This document shows, one piece after another, positions 16,082-25,123 of a DNA stretch of 64,000 bases. The notes beneath the pieces were generated by a model, which saw only the letters and a list, made by a program, of their open reading frames with translations, was not told where the DNA came from and did no database searches. Positions within the stretch are counted from its first letter, which is position 1, and each line of letters starts with the position of its first letter. The DNA is from Roseiarcus sp963832305. GTDB lineage: Bacteria; Pseudomonadota; Alphaproteobacteria; Rhizobiales; Beijerinckiaceae. The translations under genes and the position numbers were made by a program. The DNA lies in the NCBI GenBank assembly GCA_963832305.1, contig CAWHTU010000025.1, forward strand, positions 85,862 to 149,861, in the 5' to 3' direction.

Positions 16082-16927
16082 GCTTACTCAGTTGCGGACA
16101 AGAGCAGGTGACGAGTTTTGAACGCCGATGCGCACCGCGGCGGCAAGACATTCCCCAACCATCAAGCCTGCTGCGCACTATTGATCCTGCTTGGTTTCGA
16201 ATTCGCTAAAGCGTGCCGGGCGAGTCGAGCGAGGTGCGCGCCCACGCGGCCGGCTGGCCCAAAAGGAATAGCTCCCTGCCCCGACACCCGCCGTCCCGCC
16301 ACACCGCGAGAGGTGACGCCCAATCGCGGCGAGAACGTGGCCGCCGCGAGACGGAGAAACCCGCATTTGTGAGCCAGTCTTCATGGCGCGACGCGAAGGG
16401 CGCGTCGCTGCTGGCGTAGACAAAGCGGAGGGGTGCGCCCAAGTTTTTCTCAAAAGGGTCAGGGCGACAAGGCAAGCTTCGGAAGGCTGCAGGTGCGCGA
16501 CATCCCTGCCATGGTTTCTGGCAGACAGAAAAACACTGGCGGCCCGAACGCAAAAGCAGTCGGACCGCCCAGTTTTTTGGAAACGACATTGGTGCCAGAT
16601 GAACTTGCTGCAAGCCCTCCCGGCCGGTGCTAATCGCGTCGCCTCCATAGCGCCGCGTCACTCAACGGATCGAAGGGGGTTCTCGACCCGAAGGCCCAGG
16701 TTCACGCCCGTCGCGGCGTCACGCATTAATCATAATTCTCAAAGAACATCAAGAAAAATATAGCGTTCTAGATGTCACCGAAACTTCATCCACAGGAAAC
16801 GCTTCGCCCTAGGCTGGCCCGTTAATTTGTGCGCCGCGAAGCGCTCTCGCTCCCATCGGAGCCAAGTTGTTTACGTTGTTCGCACAAGTCGTTCAAGACG
16901 GCGGCTCTTTGCGGCGGCTCGTCGCGG
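16082..16927. other. 845-bp gene-poor region upstream of rlpA
   Basis: I find no gene I can support. Open frames on both strands here have no recognisable domain and no good start. An AT-rich patch around 16720-16775 (GCATTAATCATAATTCTC..., ...AAAAATATAGCG) stands out and is followed by TTCATCCACAGG, one mismatch from a DnaA box. A single box is not enough to call an origin. The region may be degraded mobile or coding DNA. Confidence 0.4.
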
Positions 16928-17347
16928 TCATTCGCCGATCAGATGCATGGCGATTTCCCGCGCGTGCGGAGCGCGGCGATGCTCGAAAAGATAGAATTCC
17001 CTGCCAGGTCCCCAAAGCGAGCTGCCCGTCCTTGACCGGAACAGCGAGCTGGACGCCGGTCAGGGCAGCGCGGATGTGGCCGGGCATGTCGTCGGCCCCT
17101 CGTCCCCGTGGCGGTACCGCCACGGCTCCTCCGGCGCCAGGCGGTCGAAGTACGCCTCGAGGTCGGCGCGAACTTCCGTGGCCGCGTTCTCCTGAATGAG
17201 TAAGCCGGCCGAGGTGTGCCGACAGAACAGGGTCAGGAGCCCGGTCTGCACGCCGTGGGGCCTCAGCCAATCGACAACCTGGCTGGTGATCTCAAGCAAG
17301 CCGCGACCGGGGGTCGGAATCCGCAGGACGTCGACGAACTGACGCAT
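16928..17347 (-). pseudogene. YjbQ-family (UPF0047) protein, frameshifted twice
   Basis: The start reads MRQFVDVLRIPTPGRGLLEITSQVVDWLRPHGVQTGLLTLFCRHTSAGLLIQENA, a clear YjbQ N-terminus. The family includes secondary thiamine-phosphate synthases. At about 17093 the reading frame is lost within DEGP; the expected DDMPGHIRAALTGVQLAVPVKDGQLALGTWQG continues in the second frame. At about 17000 a second shift returns to the first frame for FYLFEHRRAPHAREIAMHLIGE and the stop at 16928. All parts of the roughly 140-residue protein remain, so this is a -1 and a +1 change, either recent inactivation or sequence error. Confidence 0.85.
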
Positions 17348-17439
17348 GTCGCTTTCTTCGCTATCGCCGCCGGGGACGCCTCGATGACCGTCTCGCCCCT
17401 GAAGTGCAACCGCGCGCCACGCCGGTTGCGGGGAGCGAT

Positions 17440-18528
17440 TCAGCGCTCTTCGTCACCGTACAGCCGCTGTTTGAGGATGAGGGCCACCATGAGAATGGGC
17501 GACGAGAGGAAAGCTCCCATCGGTCCCCACAACCAGGCCCAGAACGCGAGCGATAGCAGGACTGCGAGCGCGTTGAGCTCCAAATGACGGCCGATGATGG
17601 TCGGGGTCACAAACTGTCCCTCGACGACAATCAACAGGCCGAACCCGGCCGCCGGGAGAAGGCCGAGAGCGAAGGTCGGGGCGGTGACGATTCCAACCAA
17701 GAGGAGGACCACGAAAGTGATGATCGGCCCGATGATCGGGATGAAATTCAGTGCGGCGGCCAAGGCGCCGAATCCAATCGCGTTCGGCACTCCCGTCAAG
17801 GCGCAAATGACGCCGGTCAAGACTCCGACGCAGGTGTTGATCAGCGTCACGATCAGGAGATAGTTGGCCAATCCGGCTTCGATCTCGTTGAGGATCTTGA
17901 GCACCGTCAGTCGCGAATCGCGGCTCGCAAACGTCATGACCAAGGCGCGGCGCAGGTCCGGCCATGCGCCGATGAACAGAAGAAGCACCACGAGAAAAAA
18001 CAAGAATCCGGTGATTGGCGGCAATAGGATGGAGATCGTCGACGGCACCCAGGAGATGATTTCGGGCAAAGGCAATGCGATGGCGTCGCCCTTCGGAGTC
18101 TCGGTCACCGTAGAAGTGACCCGCCGCCACGTCTCGACCAGGCCGTCGAACACGTGCAGCTTTTCTTTCAATGACGCGACGATGCCCGGCAGGCCGCTCG
18201 TCAACTCCGACACCCGGGGCACGATCAACAGGATCACAAAGACAATGATCAAGGTCACGGCGGCCACAAGCAGCACCGCGGCGAGCGGGCGTGGGATGCG
18301 CAGCGCCTCCAGTCGCCGCGCCGCCGGCCCCAACATGACTCCGACGACGAAAGCCGCCACGACCGGCAACATGATCTCGCGCGCGACATAGAGGACGAAG
18401 CCAACCGCGACCGCGGCCAAGATCGCCAGCGACCACGTCCAAATCTGCCGAAGCGGATCGCTGGAGCCCTCGATGGGGGCCTCTCCCGCTCGGTTGGCCG
18501 ATTGCGGATGCCGGTCCTCCCGCATCAT
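17440..18528 (-). CDS. AI-2E family transporter (PerM/YdiK-like)
   Basis: The 362-residue protein has the arrangement of the AI-2 exporter-like (PerM) family. After a charged N-terminus come two paired helices (SLAILAAVAVGFVLYVAREIMLPVVAAFVVGVMLG), then a long soluble segment, then helices including GFGALAAALNFIPIIGPIITFVVLLLVGIV and GPMGAFLSSPILMVALIL. The N.IP..GP motif and the C-terminal GP.G...S.P are family hallmarks. Members export AI-2 or act as Na+/H+ antiporters, so the substrate cannot be assigned. It is divergent from ku1. Confidence 0.88.
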   Translation of the reverse strand: MMREDRHPQSANRAGEAPIEGSSDPLRQIWTWSLAILAAVAVGFVLYVAREIMLPVVAAFVVGVMLGPAARRLEALRIPRPLAAVLLVAAVTLIIVFVILLIVPRVSELTSGLPGIVASLKEKLHVFDGLVETWRRVTSTVTETPKGDAIALPLPEIISWVPSTISILLPPITGFLFFLVVLLLFIGAWPDLRRALVMTFASRDSRLTVLKILNEIEAGLANYLLIVTLINTCVGVLTGVICALTGVPNAIGFGALAAALNFIPIIGPIITFVVLLLVGIVTAPTFALGLLPAAGFGLLIVVEGQFVTPTIIGRHLELNALAVLLSLAFWAWLWGPMGAFLSSPILMVALILKQRLYGDEER

Positions 18529-18835
18529 TCCTCCAGCCTCGGCGCGCCGGCCGCTCCGACAGCCGCCCAGCTTTACTTGCGCAGCAGCGCCCAGCCTCGC
18601 GACGACCGGCCCGCTCGCTTTGGAGGATCTTCGGCCCCTCGCAGAACGAAGACGATCTCTATAGGCTATCCTAGTGGCAGGAGGCGCAGGCGTCGAGTTG
18701 GGAACAGGGCAGCCGGAGAAAGGTTCCCGTGGCCGTCAACGCCATGTGCAGGGGGGAGCAAAGTTTGACCGTCCGGCGTTGAAGGGGTTTAATCCCGGTG
18801 GCTCACGCCGCCCGTGGAACCGCGCGAGGTGGAAA
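18529..18835. other. Divergent intergenic region between the AI-2E transporter and ku1
   Basis: This 307-bp space should hold promoters for both the leftward transporter and the rightward ku1-ligD operon. A frame open from 18674 continues into ku1, but its residues do not look like Ku. The right end contains GAGGTGG just before the ku1 TTG. I see no further feature. Confidence 0.4.
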
Positions 18836-19705
18836 TTGCCGCCAAGAGCAAGCTGGAAGGGCTTCCTCAAGATAGCGGAGCTGACCTGCCCGGTCGCCCT
18901 CTACGCTGCTGCATCGACGAGCGAGCGGATCGCCCTGCATACGATCAATCGACCCACTGGCAACCGGATTCGCCGCCAGTACGTCGACGCCGAGACCGGC
19001 GAGGCGGTCGAACGGGACGATCAGGTCAAGGGCTACGAAGTCGCGAAGGACGAATTTGTCGCTGTCGAGCCGGACGAAATCGCCGCGATCATACCGCATG
19101 GCGACAAGACCCTCACGGTTTCCGCATTCATCGACCTTGCCGGCGTCGACGACCTCTATTTCGACAAACCCTATTGCTTGGCGCCCTCGGACCGCAGCGC
19201 CGACGAGACGTTCGCGCTCGTGCGCGAAGGCATGCGCGGGGCCGGGGCGGCGGCGATCGCCCAGGCGGTCCTCTTCCGGCGCGTCCGAACGCTTCTCATT
19301 CGCCCTTTTGAGAATGGACTCGCCGCGGCGACTCTCAACTTCGACTACGAGGTGCGTTCGGCCGAGCAGGCGTTCTCGGAGGTCCCGGCCAAGAAGATCA
19401 CCGGCGAGATGCTCGATCTCGCAACTCACATCATCCGGACCAAGGAGGGCCCATTCGATCCGCGAGCGTTCCATGACCGATACGAGGGCGCGCTGGCCGA
19501 CCTGGTCAAGCTGAAACTCGAGGGAAAGCCGATTCCGAAGCGGACCCAGGCGCCAACCGAGACGAGCGTCAATCTCATGCAGGCGCTGCGCGAGAGCGCC
19601 GGCGCCGGCCGCCCCCGGGAGGCCAAATCGGCCGCCAAAAAGAGGTCGGGCCGGCGCGGCGCGGCAAAACCAAGGTCCGCCGCGCCGCGACGCAAGGCAG
19701 GCTGA
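18836..19705 (+). CDS. ku: Non-homologous end-joining protein Ku (first copy)
   Basis: Ku forms a ring on DNA ends and recruits LigD. From a TTG at 18836, preceded by GAGGTGGAAA, the product is 289 residues beginning LPPRASWKGFLKIAELTCPVALYAAAS, aligned with the usual P.R..WKG.L.i....PV.ly. The Ku beta-barrel core runs to about residue 215 (VKGYEVAKDEFVAVEPDEIAAI, ...EMLDLATHII). The last 60 residues form an extended Lys/Arg-rich tail that probably binds DNA. ligD starts three bases downstream. A second ku lies at 23239-24048. Confidence 0.95.
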   Translation: MPPRASWKGFLKIAELTCPVALYAAASTSERIALHTINRPTGNRIRRQYVDAETGEAVERDDQVKGYEVAKDEFVAVEPDEIAAIIPHGDKTLTVSAFIDLAGVDDLYFDKPYCLAPSDRSADETFALVREGMRGAGAAAIAQAVLFRRVRTLLIRPFENGLAAATLNFDYEVRSAEQAFSEVPAKKITGEMLDLATHIIRTKEGPFDPRAFHDRYEGALADLVKLKLEGKPIPKRTQAPTETSVNLMQALRESAGAGRPREAKSAAKKRSGRRGAAKPRSAAPRRKAG

Positions 19706-19708
19706 CGG

Positions 19709-22249
19709 ATGGCGCTCGAAACTTACCGAAGCAAGCGCAACTTCAAGGCGACAGCCGAGCCCAAGGGGCGCGAGCCGGTCGAGAGCAGCGACATCTTCGT
19801 CGTTCAGAAGCACGACGCTACGCGGCTGCATTATGATTTTCGATTGGCGCTGGACGGCGTGCTCAAGAGCTGGGCGGTGACCCGCGGGCCGAGCCTCGTT
19901 CCGGGCGAGAAGCGGCTTGCGGTCGCGGTCGAGGACCACCCGCTCGAATACGCCGATTTCGAAGGCACGATCGCCGAGGGCGAATATGGCGGCGGAGCAG
20001 TCATCGTCTGGGACCGGGGCGCGTGGACGCCGATCGGCGATCCGCATCGGGGCCTGAAGAAGGGCCACCTCGAGTTCGAGCTTCGCGGCCAGAAGCTCAA
20101 TGGCCGCTGGCATCTCGTGCGGATGCGCGGCAAGCCGCGCGAGAAGCGTGAGAATTGGCTCCTGATCAAGGGTGACGACCAATACGCGCGCTCCGACCAG
20201 GACCCGGATATCCTCGAGGAGCGGCCGGGGTCGGTCAAGACGGGACGCTCGATCGATCAAGTCGCCGGTGAGCCCCCCGGATGGTCGTCAAAGACCGGGA
20301 GGATCGAGCGCGCCGACGACGCAGGCGCCGCCGACAGGCCGAATTCCGGCGCGCCCATTCGCACGCCGGCGGATCCGTCCGCGGTTGAGGGCGTTGTCAA
20401 GGCGCCCATGCCCGGCTTCGTCGAGCCGATGCTCGCGACTTTGGCAAAGTCCCCTCCCGGCGGCGAACGGTGGCTGCACGAGATCAAGTTCGATGGCTAC
20501 CGGCTTCAGGCGAGGATCGAAAACGGCGACGTGACCCTGTGGACCCGGGCAGGGCTCGATTGGACGGAGAAATTCGCCGGCGCTGTTCCGGGGGCGCTTC
20601 GTGACCTCCCTGTTCGCAACGCCTTGCTCGATGGCGAACTCGTGGTCGAGAACGAGAGCGGCGTCTCCGAGTTCTCGCGTCTGCAAGCGGACCTTAGCGA
20701 AGGACGTCGCGACCGCTTCGTCTACTATGCCTTCGATTGCCTCTATCTCGACGGATACGACTTGCGCGAAGCGACGCTCGTACGACGCAAGGAGCTGCTC
20801 AGCCGGCTGATTGGAACCGGCGGCGCCGTCCGCTTCAGCACCCATTTCGAGGAGGACGGCCGGCTCGTGCTACAGCGCGCCTGCGCGCTCAGCCTTGAAG
20901 GAATTATCTCGAAGCTCAGCGGGTCCGCTTATTCCTCCGGCCGCGGCAAGAGCTGGATCAAGTGCAAATGTTCGTCCCGCCAGGAGTTCGTGATCGCGGG
21001 CTTCGTCCCCTCGACAACCGGACGCAAGGCGATCGGCTCGCTGGTCCTCGGCGTTTACGACGAGAAAGCGCTGCGCTACGTCGGCCGTGTCGGGACCGGT
21101 TTTTCCTCAGGCGTCGCCGAGGCGCTGTTTGCCAAGCTCGAGGCGATGCGCATTTCCTCGAGTCCTTTCGCCGCGCGCCTCACCGGCAACGAGGCCCGTA
21201 ACGTTCGCTTCGTTCGGCCCGAGCTGGCGGCGGAGGTCGATTTCCGCGGGTGGACCGCGGATGGGCTCTTGCGCCAGGCGTCTTTCCAAGGCTTGCGCGA
21301 CGACAAGCCGGCGCGCGAGATTGTCCGCAAGTCGACCATGGCTACGAGCGCCGCGTCTGAACGTCCGACGAGCAGCGTCACGCTGACCCATCCCGATCGC
21401 GTCTACTGGCCCGATGCGGGCGTCACCAAGGAGGGTCTCGCCGACTATTACGCCGAGGCTTGGCCGTTCATGAAGCCCTTCATTGTCGGCCGCGCGCTGG
21501 CTCTGGTGCGCTGTCCGGATGGAATCGGCGGACAATCGTTCTTCCAGAAGCATGCCTGGAAAGGAATCAACCGCAGCATCGCGCTGGTCAAGGATCCGGC
21601 GGAGCCGGAAGCCCTGATCAGCATTCGTGACTTCGACGGGTTGATGGCGCTCGTGCAGTCGGCGACACTCGAAATCCATCCCTGGGGGTCGACAGTCGAC
21701 GACTGGGAGCGGCCCGACATGATCGTGATGGATCTCGACCCCGGCGAGGACGTGGATTGGACGGCGGTCATTGCAGCGGCGGAAGAGGTTCGCGCCCGGC
21801 TGGAGGACGCGGGCCTCGCCGCGTTCGTCAAGACCTCGGGCGGCAAGGGGCTTCATGTCGTTTCGCCGGTGAAGCCGAAGGCCGAATGGCCGGCCGTCAA
21901 GGCGTTTACGAAGTCCATTGCCGACGCGATGGCCGCCGATAGCCCCGAGCGCTATGTGGCGACGATCCCAAAGGCGCGGCGGCATGGGAAAATCCTCATC
22001 GACTATCTGCGAAACCAGCGCGGGATGACCGCCGTCGCCGCGTACTCAACTCGCGCGCGGCCGGGCGCGCCCGTCTCCATGCCCCTTGGCTGGGATGAGC
22101 TCGCGCCGGAAATCGGCCCAGCCTATTTCACTGTCCGCAACACCCCGACCCGCCTGGGTTCGCTTGCCGCCGATCCCTGGGCGGATTTCCGCGCGGCCGC
22201 GGCCCCCATCGAGGCGCGAAAAACGCCGAGGTCATCCAAGCGACGTTAG
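19709..22249 (+). CDS. ligD: Multifunctional DNA ligase D (phosphoesterase-ligase-polymerase)
   Basis: The 846-residue LigD carries all three activities of bacterial end joining. The N-terminal 3'-phosphoesterase (about 20-170) has HDATRLHYDFRLALDGVLKSWAVTRGP and HPLEYADFEGTI...GEYGGG. The ATP-dependent ligase domain has the catalytic lysine K260 in EIKFDGYR. The C-terminal primase-polymerase domain has the catalytic pair D675 and D677 in MDLDPGEDVDW and LKTSGGKGLHVV-like sequence at FVKTSGGKGLHVV. The order PE-LIG-POL is typical of proteobacteria. It forms an operon with ku1. Confidence 0.97.
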   Translation: MALETYRSKRNFKATAEPKGREPVESSDIFVVQKHDATRLHYDFRLALDGVLKSWAVTRGPSLVPGEKRLAVAVEDHPLEYADFEGTIAEGEYGGGAVIVWDRGAWTPIGDPHRGLKKGHLEFELRGQKLNGRWHLVRMRGKPREKRENWLLIKGDDQYARSDQDPDILEERPGSVKTGRSIDQVAGEPPGWSSKTGRIERADDAGAADRPNSGAPIRTPADPSAVEGVVKAPMPGFVEPMLATLAKSPPGGERWLHEIKFDGYRLQARIENGDVTLWTRAGLDWTEKFAGAVPGALRDLPVRNALLDGELVVENESGVSEFSRLQADLSEGRRDRFVYYAFDCLYLDGYDLREATLVRRKELLSRLIGTGGAVRFSTHFEEDGRLVLQRACALSLEGIISKLSGSAYSSGRGKSWIKCKCSSRQEFVIAGFVPSTTGRKAIGSLVLGVYDEKALRYVGRVGTGFSSGVAEALFAKLEAMRISSSPFAARLTGNEARNVRFVRPELAAEVDFRGWTADGLLRQASFQGLRDDKPAREIVRKSTMATSAASERPTSSVTLTHPDRVYWPDAGVTKEGLADYYAEAWPFMKPFIVGRALALVRCPDGIGGQSFFQKHAWKGINRSIALVKDPAEPEALISIRDFDGLMALVQSATLEIHPWGSTVDDWERPDMIVMDLDPGEDVDWTAVIAAAEEVRARLEDAGLAAFVKTSGGKGLHVVSPVKPKAEWPAVKAFTKSIADAMAADSPERYVATIPKARRHGKILIDYLRNQRGMTAVAAYSTRARPGAPVSMPLGWDELAPEIGPAYFTVRNTPTRLGSLAADPWADFRAAAAPIEARKTPRSSKRR

Positions 22250-23029
22250 CGGCCTCGTTCGGCTGCGATAGGAGGCAAAGCCAACTCCTATGAAGCCCAA
22301 AATCAGCATCGCCCAGGTGGACGGCTCCGGAACGGCGGCGAAATTTGCGAACACGCCCGACGCGGTCGTTACGCTCGCGTCCGTGGGCAATGAGAGGCTC
22401 AGCGTCGGCGGATCGCCGAAGTTGGCGACGCCGCCGGCGCCGTCGCCGCTGATGAAGATCTCAGCCAGGACTGTCTCTGGCGTCCCATTCTGGACGTTGA
22501 AGCTGAGCGTGATCGAAGAAGGCATCGGATCCGCGCTAGTATTGAAGAAGACGTCATTGATCGACGTGGCGCCGTTGGCGAAATCTGCTGGCAGACCTTC
22601 CTGGAGCTCGGCGATGCCGTAGGAAAGGCCGGTCAATGTGCCCGTGAGGCTGAGAGTCGCGGTCACGGTCGCCCCGCCGGCCGGCAGGCCGGAGAAGGTG
22701 AACGTGTCCCATATCGACGCCGAAGCGATTCCGGTTTCGGAATATGCCGTCAGCACGCCGGTGGCGAGATTGGCGGCGGACGCCAGAGAATAGGAAACGC
22801 CGGTGAACGTGTCGGTGGTCGTGCTCGACGCGGCCGCCGTCGTTGCGTCCGTACCGCCCTGCATGTCGACGCCGACGAAGCATCCCCCAGCCGTCACCGC
22901 ATCCGCGCCGTAAGCGCCGCCCAGATAGCCCGCCACGGGGATTGCGCAAATGGCGTGAGCCGCGCCAGTTGAAATCAGGAGACCGACGCTTGCAAGCGAC
23001 GTCGCCAATAGCGCCGAAAATCGCCCCAT
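22232..23029 (-). CDS. PEP-CTERM sorting domain protein
   Basis: The 265-residue product has a signal peptide (MGRFSALLATSLASVGLLISTGAAHA) and ends in the PEP-CTERM signal VPEPSTWAMLILGFIGVGFASYRSRTR: Pro-Glu-Pro, a transmembrane helix and a basic tail. Such proteins are processed by exosortase and exported in species that make exopolysaccharide. The central region is Thr/Ser/Gly-rich beta-sheet sequence without catalytic motifs. It is convergent with ligD and overlaps its 3' end by 18 bases. No exosortase gene is in the window. Confidence 0.93.
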   Translation of the reverse strand: MGRFSALLATSLASVGLLISTGAAHAICAIPVAGYLGGAYGADAVTAGGCFVGVDMQGGTDATTAAASSTTTDTFTGVSYSLASAANLATGVLTAYSETGIASASIWDTFTFSGLPAGGATVTATLSLTGTLTGLSYGIAELQEGLPADFANGATSINDVFFNTSADPMPSSITLSFNVQNGTPETVLAEIFISGDGAGGVANFGDPPTLSLSLPTDASVTTASGVFANFAAVPEPSTWAMLILGFIGVGFASYRSRTRPLTSLG

Positions 23030-23155
23030 CGCAAAATCCCCCTTGACAGATTCGCTTGATCCGAACTGGCATCATCGTCCCAAGCGGGGCGCCGCGCCCT
23101 TCCCCAAATCTGTCGGGACTGGGGCACGCGCTTGGAGCAGTTCGCGTTCGGGTGG

Positions 23156-23238
23156 GATCGTCGTTACGAGGAGCGATGCGACGAAGCGGCCCAGGCACGC
23201 GGTGCGCCATTCGTTCCTTGGATTGCTTCGCTCCCGCT
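23156..23238. repeat. Dispersed palindromic repeat next to ku2
   Basis: CGTCGTTACGAGGAGCGATG continues as CGACGAAGCGGCCCAGG, and then an inverted partner CCTTGGATTGCTTCGCTCCC follows after about 20 bases. This is the layout of the 'cgtcattgcgaggagcgaagcgac' class of dispersed palindromes seen in many alphaproteobacteria. A related sequence (CGTCATTGCGAGGAG) occurs at 61572-61586. The element abuts the 3' end of ku2. Confidence 0.5.
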
Positions 23239-24048
23239 CTAGGAGCGGCCTTTCGTCTTCCTCGCCGCGGCGACGCTTCGGCGGAGCGCGTCCATGATGT
23301 TGATGACGTTGCTCGGCGGCTCGGGCTCGGCGCTCGGTTTCGCCTTCGCCTTTTTCGCACCCTTCTTCTTAGCCTCGATGATGTCGAGCAGCTTCTCCTG
23401 TACCGGATCGGCGGCCATCTCCGGGCTCCAGGCTTTCTTGCGCGACTTGATGAGGTCGCCGATGAGCCGCATCATCTCCGGGTCGGGCTTCACGTCGCGG
23501 ATCGAGGCGAAATACTCGCCCGGATCGCGCACTTCGTCGCCGAACCTGAGCGTCCACAGCACGATCCCGTTGTCGCGGGGCTTGAGGATCACCGCCCGTT
23601 CGCGGCGATTGAGGACGAGCCGGGATACGCCGACCATCGACGTGGCGCGCATCGCATCGCGGATCACGCAATAGGCTTCCTCGCCAACCGGATCGTCCGG
23701 CGTCACGTAGTAGGGCGCGTCGTACCAGATCCAGTCGATGCTCTCGGCCGACGTGAAAGTCTCAATATTGATCGTGCGGGCGCTTTCGAGCTCGATCAAC
23801 TCGAGTTCCTCGTCCTCGAGCAGGACATACTCGTGTTCGCCGCGGGCGTAGCCCTTGACCTCGTCATCCTCGCCGACCGCGCGGCCGGTTTCAGCGTCGA
23901 TCGATTGGCTGACGATTCGATTGCCCGTTCGGCGGTTCAGCACATGGAAGCGAACCTTGTCCTCCTCGCTGGTCGCGGGCGTCATCGCCACAGGGCAGGT
24001 CACAAGGGAGAGCTTCATGTAGCCCTTCCAGAAGGGACGCGTAGCCAT
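23239..24048 (-). CDS. ku: Non-homologous end-joining protein Ku (second copy)
   Basis: The ATG at 24048, with GGAAGGA upstream, gives 269 residues beginning MATRPFWKGYMKLSLVTCPVAMTPATSEEDKVRFHVLNRRTGNRI, a standard Ku start. The core includes EVKGYARGEHEYVLLEDEELELIELESARTINIETF and DEVRDPGEYFASI. The C-terminus differs from the first Ku: a short lysine run (AKKKGAKKAKAKP) then VINIMDALRRSVAAARKTKGRS, the conserved ending that contacts LigD in this family. Two unlike Ku proteins suggest a heterodimer or condition-specific use, as known in Sinorhizobium. Confidence 0.95.
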   Translation of the reverse strand: MATRPFWKGYMKLSLVTCPVAMTPATSEEDKVRFHVLNRRTGNRIVSQSIDAETGRAVGEDDEVKGYARGEHEYVLLEDEELELIELESARTINIETFTSAESIDWIWYDAPYYVTPDDPVGEEAYCVIRDAMRATSMVGVSRLVLNRRERAVILKPRDNGIVLWTLRFGDEVRDPGEYFASIRDVKPDPEMMRLIGDLIKSRKKAWSPEMAADPVQEKLLDIIEAKKKGAKKAKAKPSAEPEPPSNVINIMDALRRSVAAARKTKGRS

Positions 24049-24141
24049 CGACAGGTCCTTCCTTCGCCCCGGCATTGCTTCGATCAAGCCCAATAACCTC
24101 TCCCCGTGCCCGCCAGTTCCGGCGCGGCGTCGGTCCTGATT

Positions 24142-24792
24142 TCAAGCGCAGACAACATCTTCTTTCTCGCCCTTGGCGACCACGGCGAGGGCGTCGTCGG
24201 GCAGCGGCCTTTGCAGCTTGAGCGCGTCGAGCGTGTCTACCCCGAGCCAGAGATCGACTTCCGCCGGTGTCGTTAGAATGACCGGCATGGCCTTGGGGTG
24301 GATCGGCGCGACGAGCGCGTTGGCGTCAGTGGTGAGAAATCCAAAGAGCTCGTGCTCACCTTCGGCCGGCGCGCTCTTCGGCCCGCGCAGGCCGCGCCAG
24401 CGCGTCCATAAACCGGCGAACGCGAATAGGGGTCGATCGGTTCCGAGCGCAAACCAGATCGGGGTCTTGCGGGGCTTCGTGTCCGCGTATTCGCAAAACG
24501 ACGTCGCCGGGACGACGCAGCGGTTCCGCGCGCCGAGCCATCCCCGCCAGTGCGGGCTCGCCACGTTACGGATGTTGGTCACCGGCTGGCCGCCGAACTG
24601 GGGCGGCCCGGGCATACCCCACCGCGCGGTGACGAGCTCGCGCTCGCCATCCGCCCCGCGCCGCACAATCGGAGCAAGCTGATCGGGAAAGATCGACGGA
24701 AAGAGCGGCAGGTTGCCGCTCCGATCGTGCTTCACGCTGAACAGATCGCGGATCGCCGCCTGGCCCTTGGTCAGGCTGTAGAGGTTGCACAT
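24142..24792 (-). CDS. SOS response-associated peptidase (SRAP, YedK/HMCES family)
   Basis: The 216-residue product begins MCNLYSLTKG, exposing the catalytic Cys2 that forms a thiazolidine crosslink with abasic sites in single-stranded DNA after Met removal. Other conserved segments are TARWGMPGPP, NIRNVASPHWRGWL, RCVVPATSFCEYAD with the active-site Glu, FAFAGLW and IHPKAMPVIL. It protects abasic sites from breakage. It lies directly upstream of ku2 on the same strand with a gap of about 90 bases, in line with a DNA-repair neighbourhood. Confidence 0.95.
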   Translation of the reverse strand: MCNLYSLTKGQAAIRDLFSVKHDRSGNLPLFPSIFPDQLAPIVRRGADGERELVTARWGMPGPPQFGGQPVTNIRNVASPHWRGWLGARNRCVVPATSFCEYADTKPRKTPIWFALGTDRPLFAFAGLWTRWRGLRGPKSAPAEGEHELFGFLTTDANALVAPIHPKAMPVILTTPAEVDLWLGVDTLDALKLQRPLPDDALAVVAKGEKEDVVCA

Positions 24793-25123
24793 GGCCCGCG
24801 ATTATGCAGCCCCGCGCCGGGAGCGCAACGTGCGTGGCGCGGACGACTGGACGAATACTGGGTTAAGCGCCCTGCGCTCAGCCCTTAGCGGGGTCTCGCC
24901 GCGCGGGGGCGCACCGGTCCGCGACAATGCTACGGTGCGCGCTGCGAGAGCGACAGCGACATGAAGACACTATTCCCGTTTTCTCGGAAGGCCCCGAACG
25001 GGCCGCAACGCTTGAAGCCCGCGCTGCCGTACAGCGCCTGGGCTGGCGCGAATGCAGGGCGACGGCCGGTCTCAAGGTACAGAACCTGATACCGGCGGGA
25101 ACGCGAGACATCGACGATGTGAC
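24793..25123. other. Intergenic region between SRAP and an M20 fragment
   Basis: I see no complete gene in these 331 bases. A rightward frame (24927 onward) reads an acidic, Arg-rich sequence with no recognised domain. The missing remainder of the adjacent M20 gene is not detectable here in any frame. Confidence 0.4.

Noticed and set aside
16206..16661. A 151-residue minus-strand frame in the rlpA upstream gap
   Set aside because: No recognisable domain, no good ribosome binding site, and composition like that of random GC-rich sequence.
16720..16810. Chromosomal origin of replication
   Set aside because: An AT-rich patch and one mismatched DnaA-like box are not enough; no cluster of boxes or neighbouring origin genes is present.
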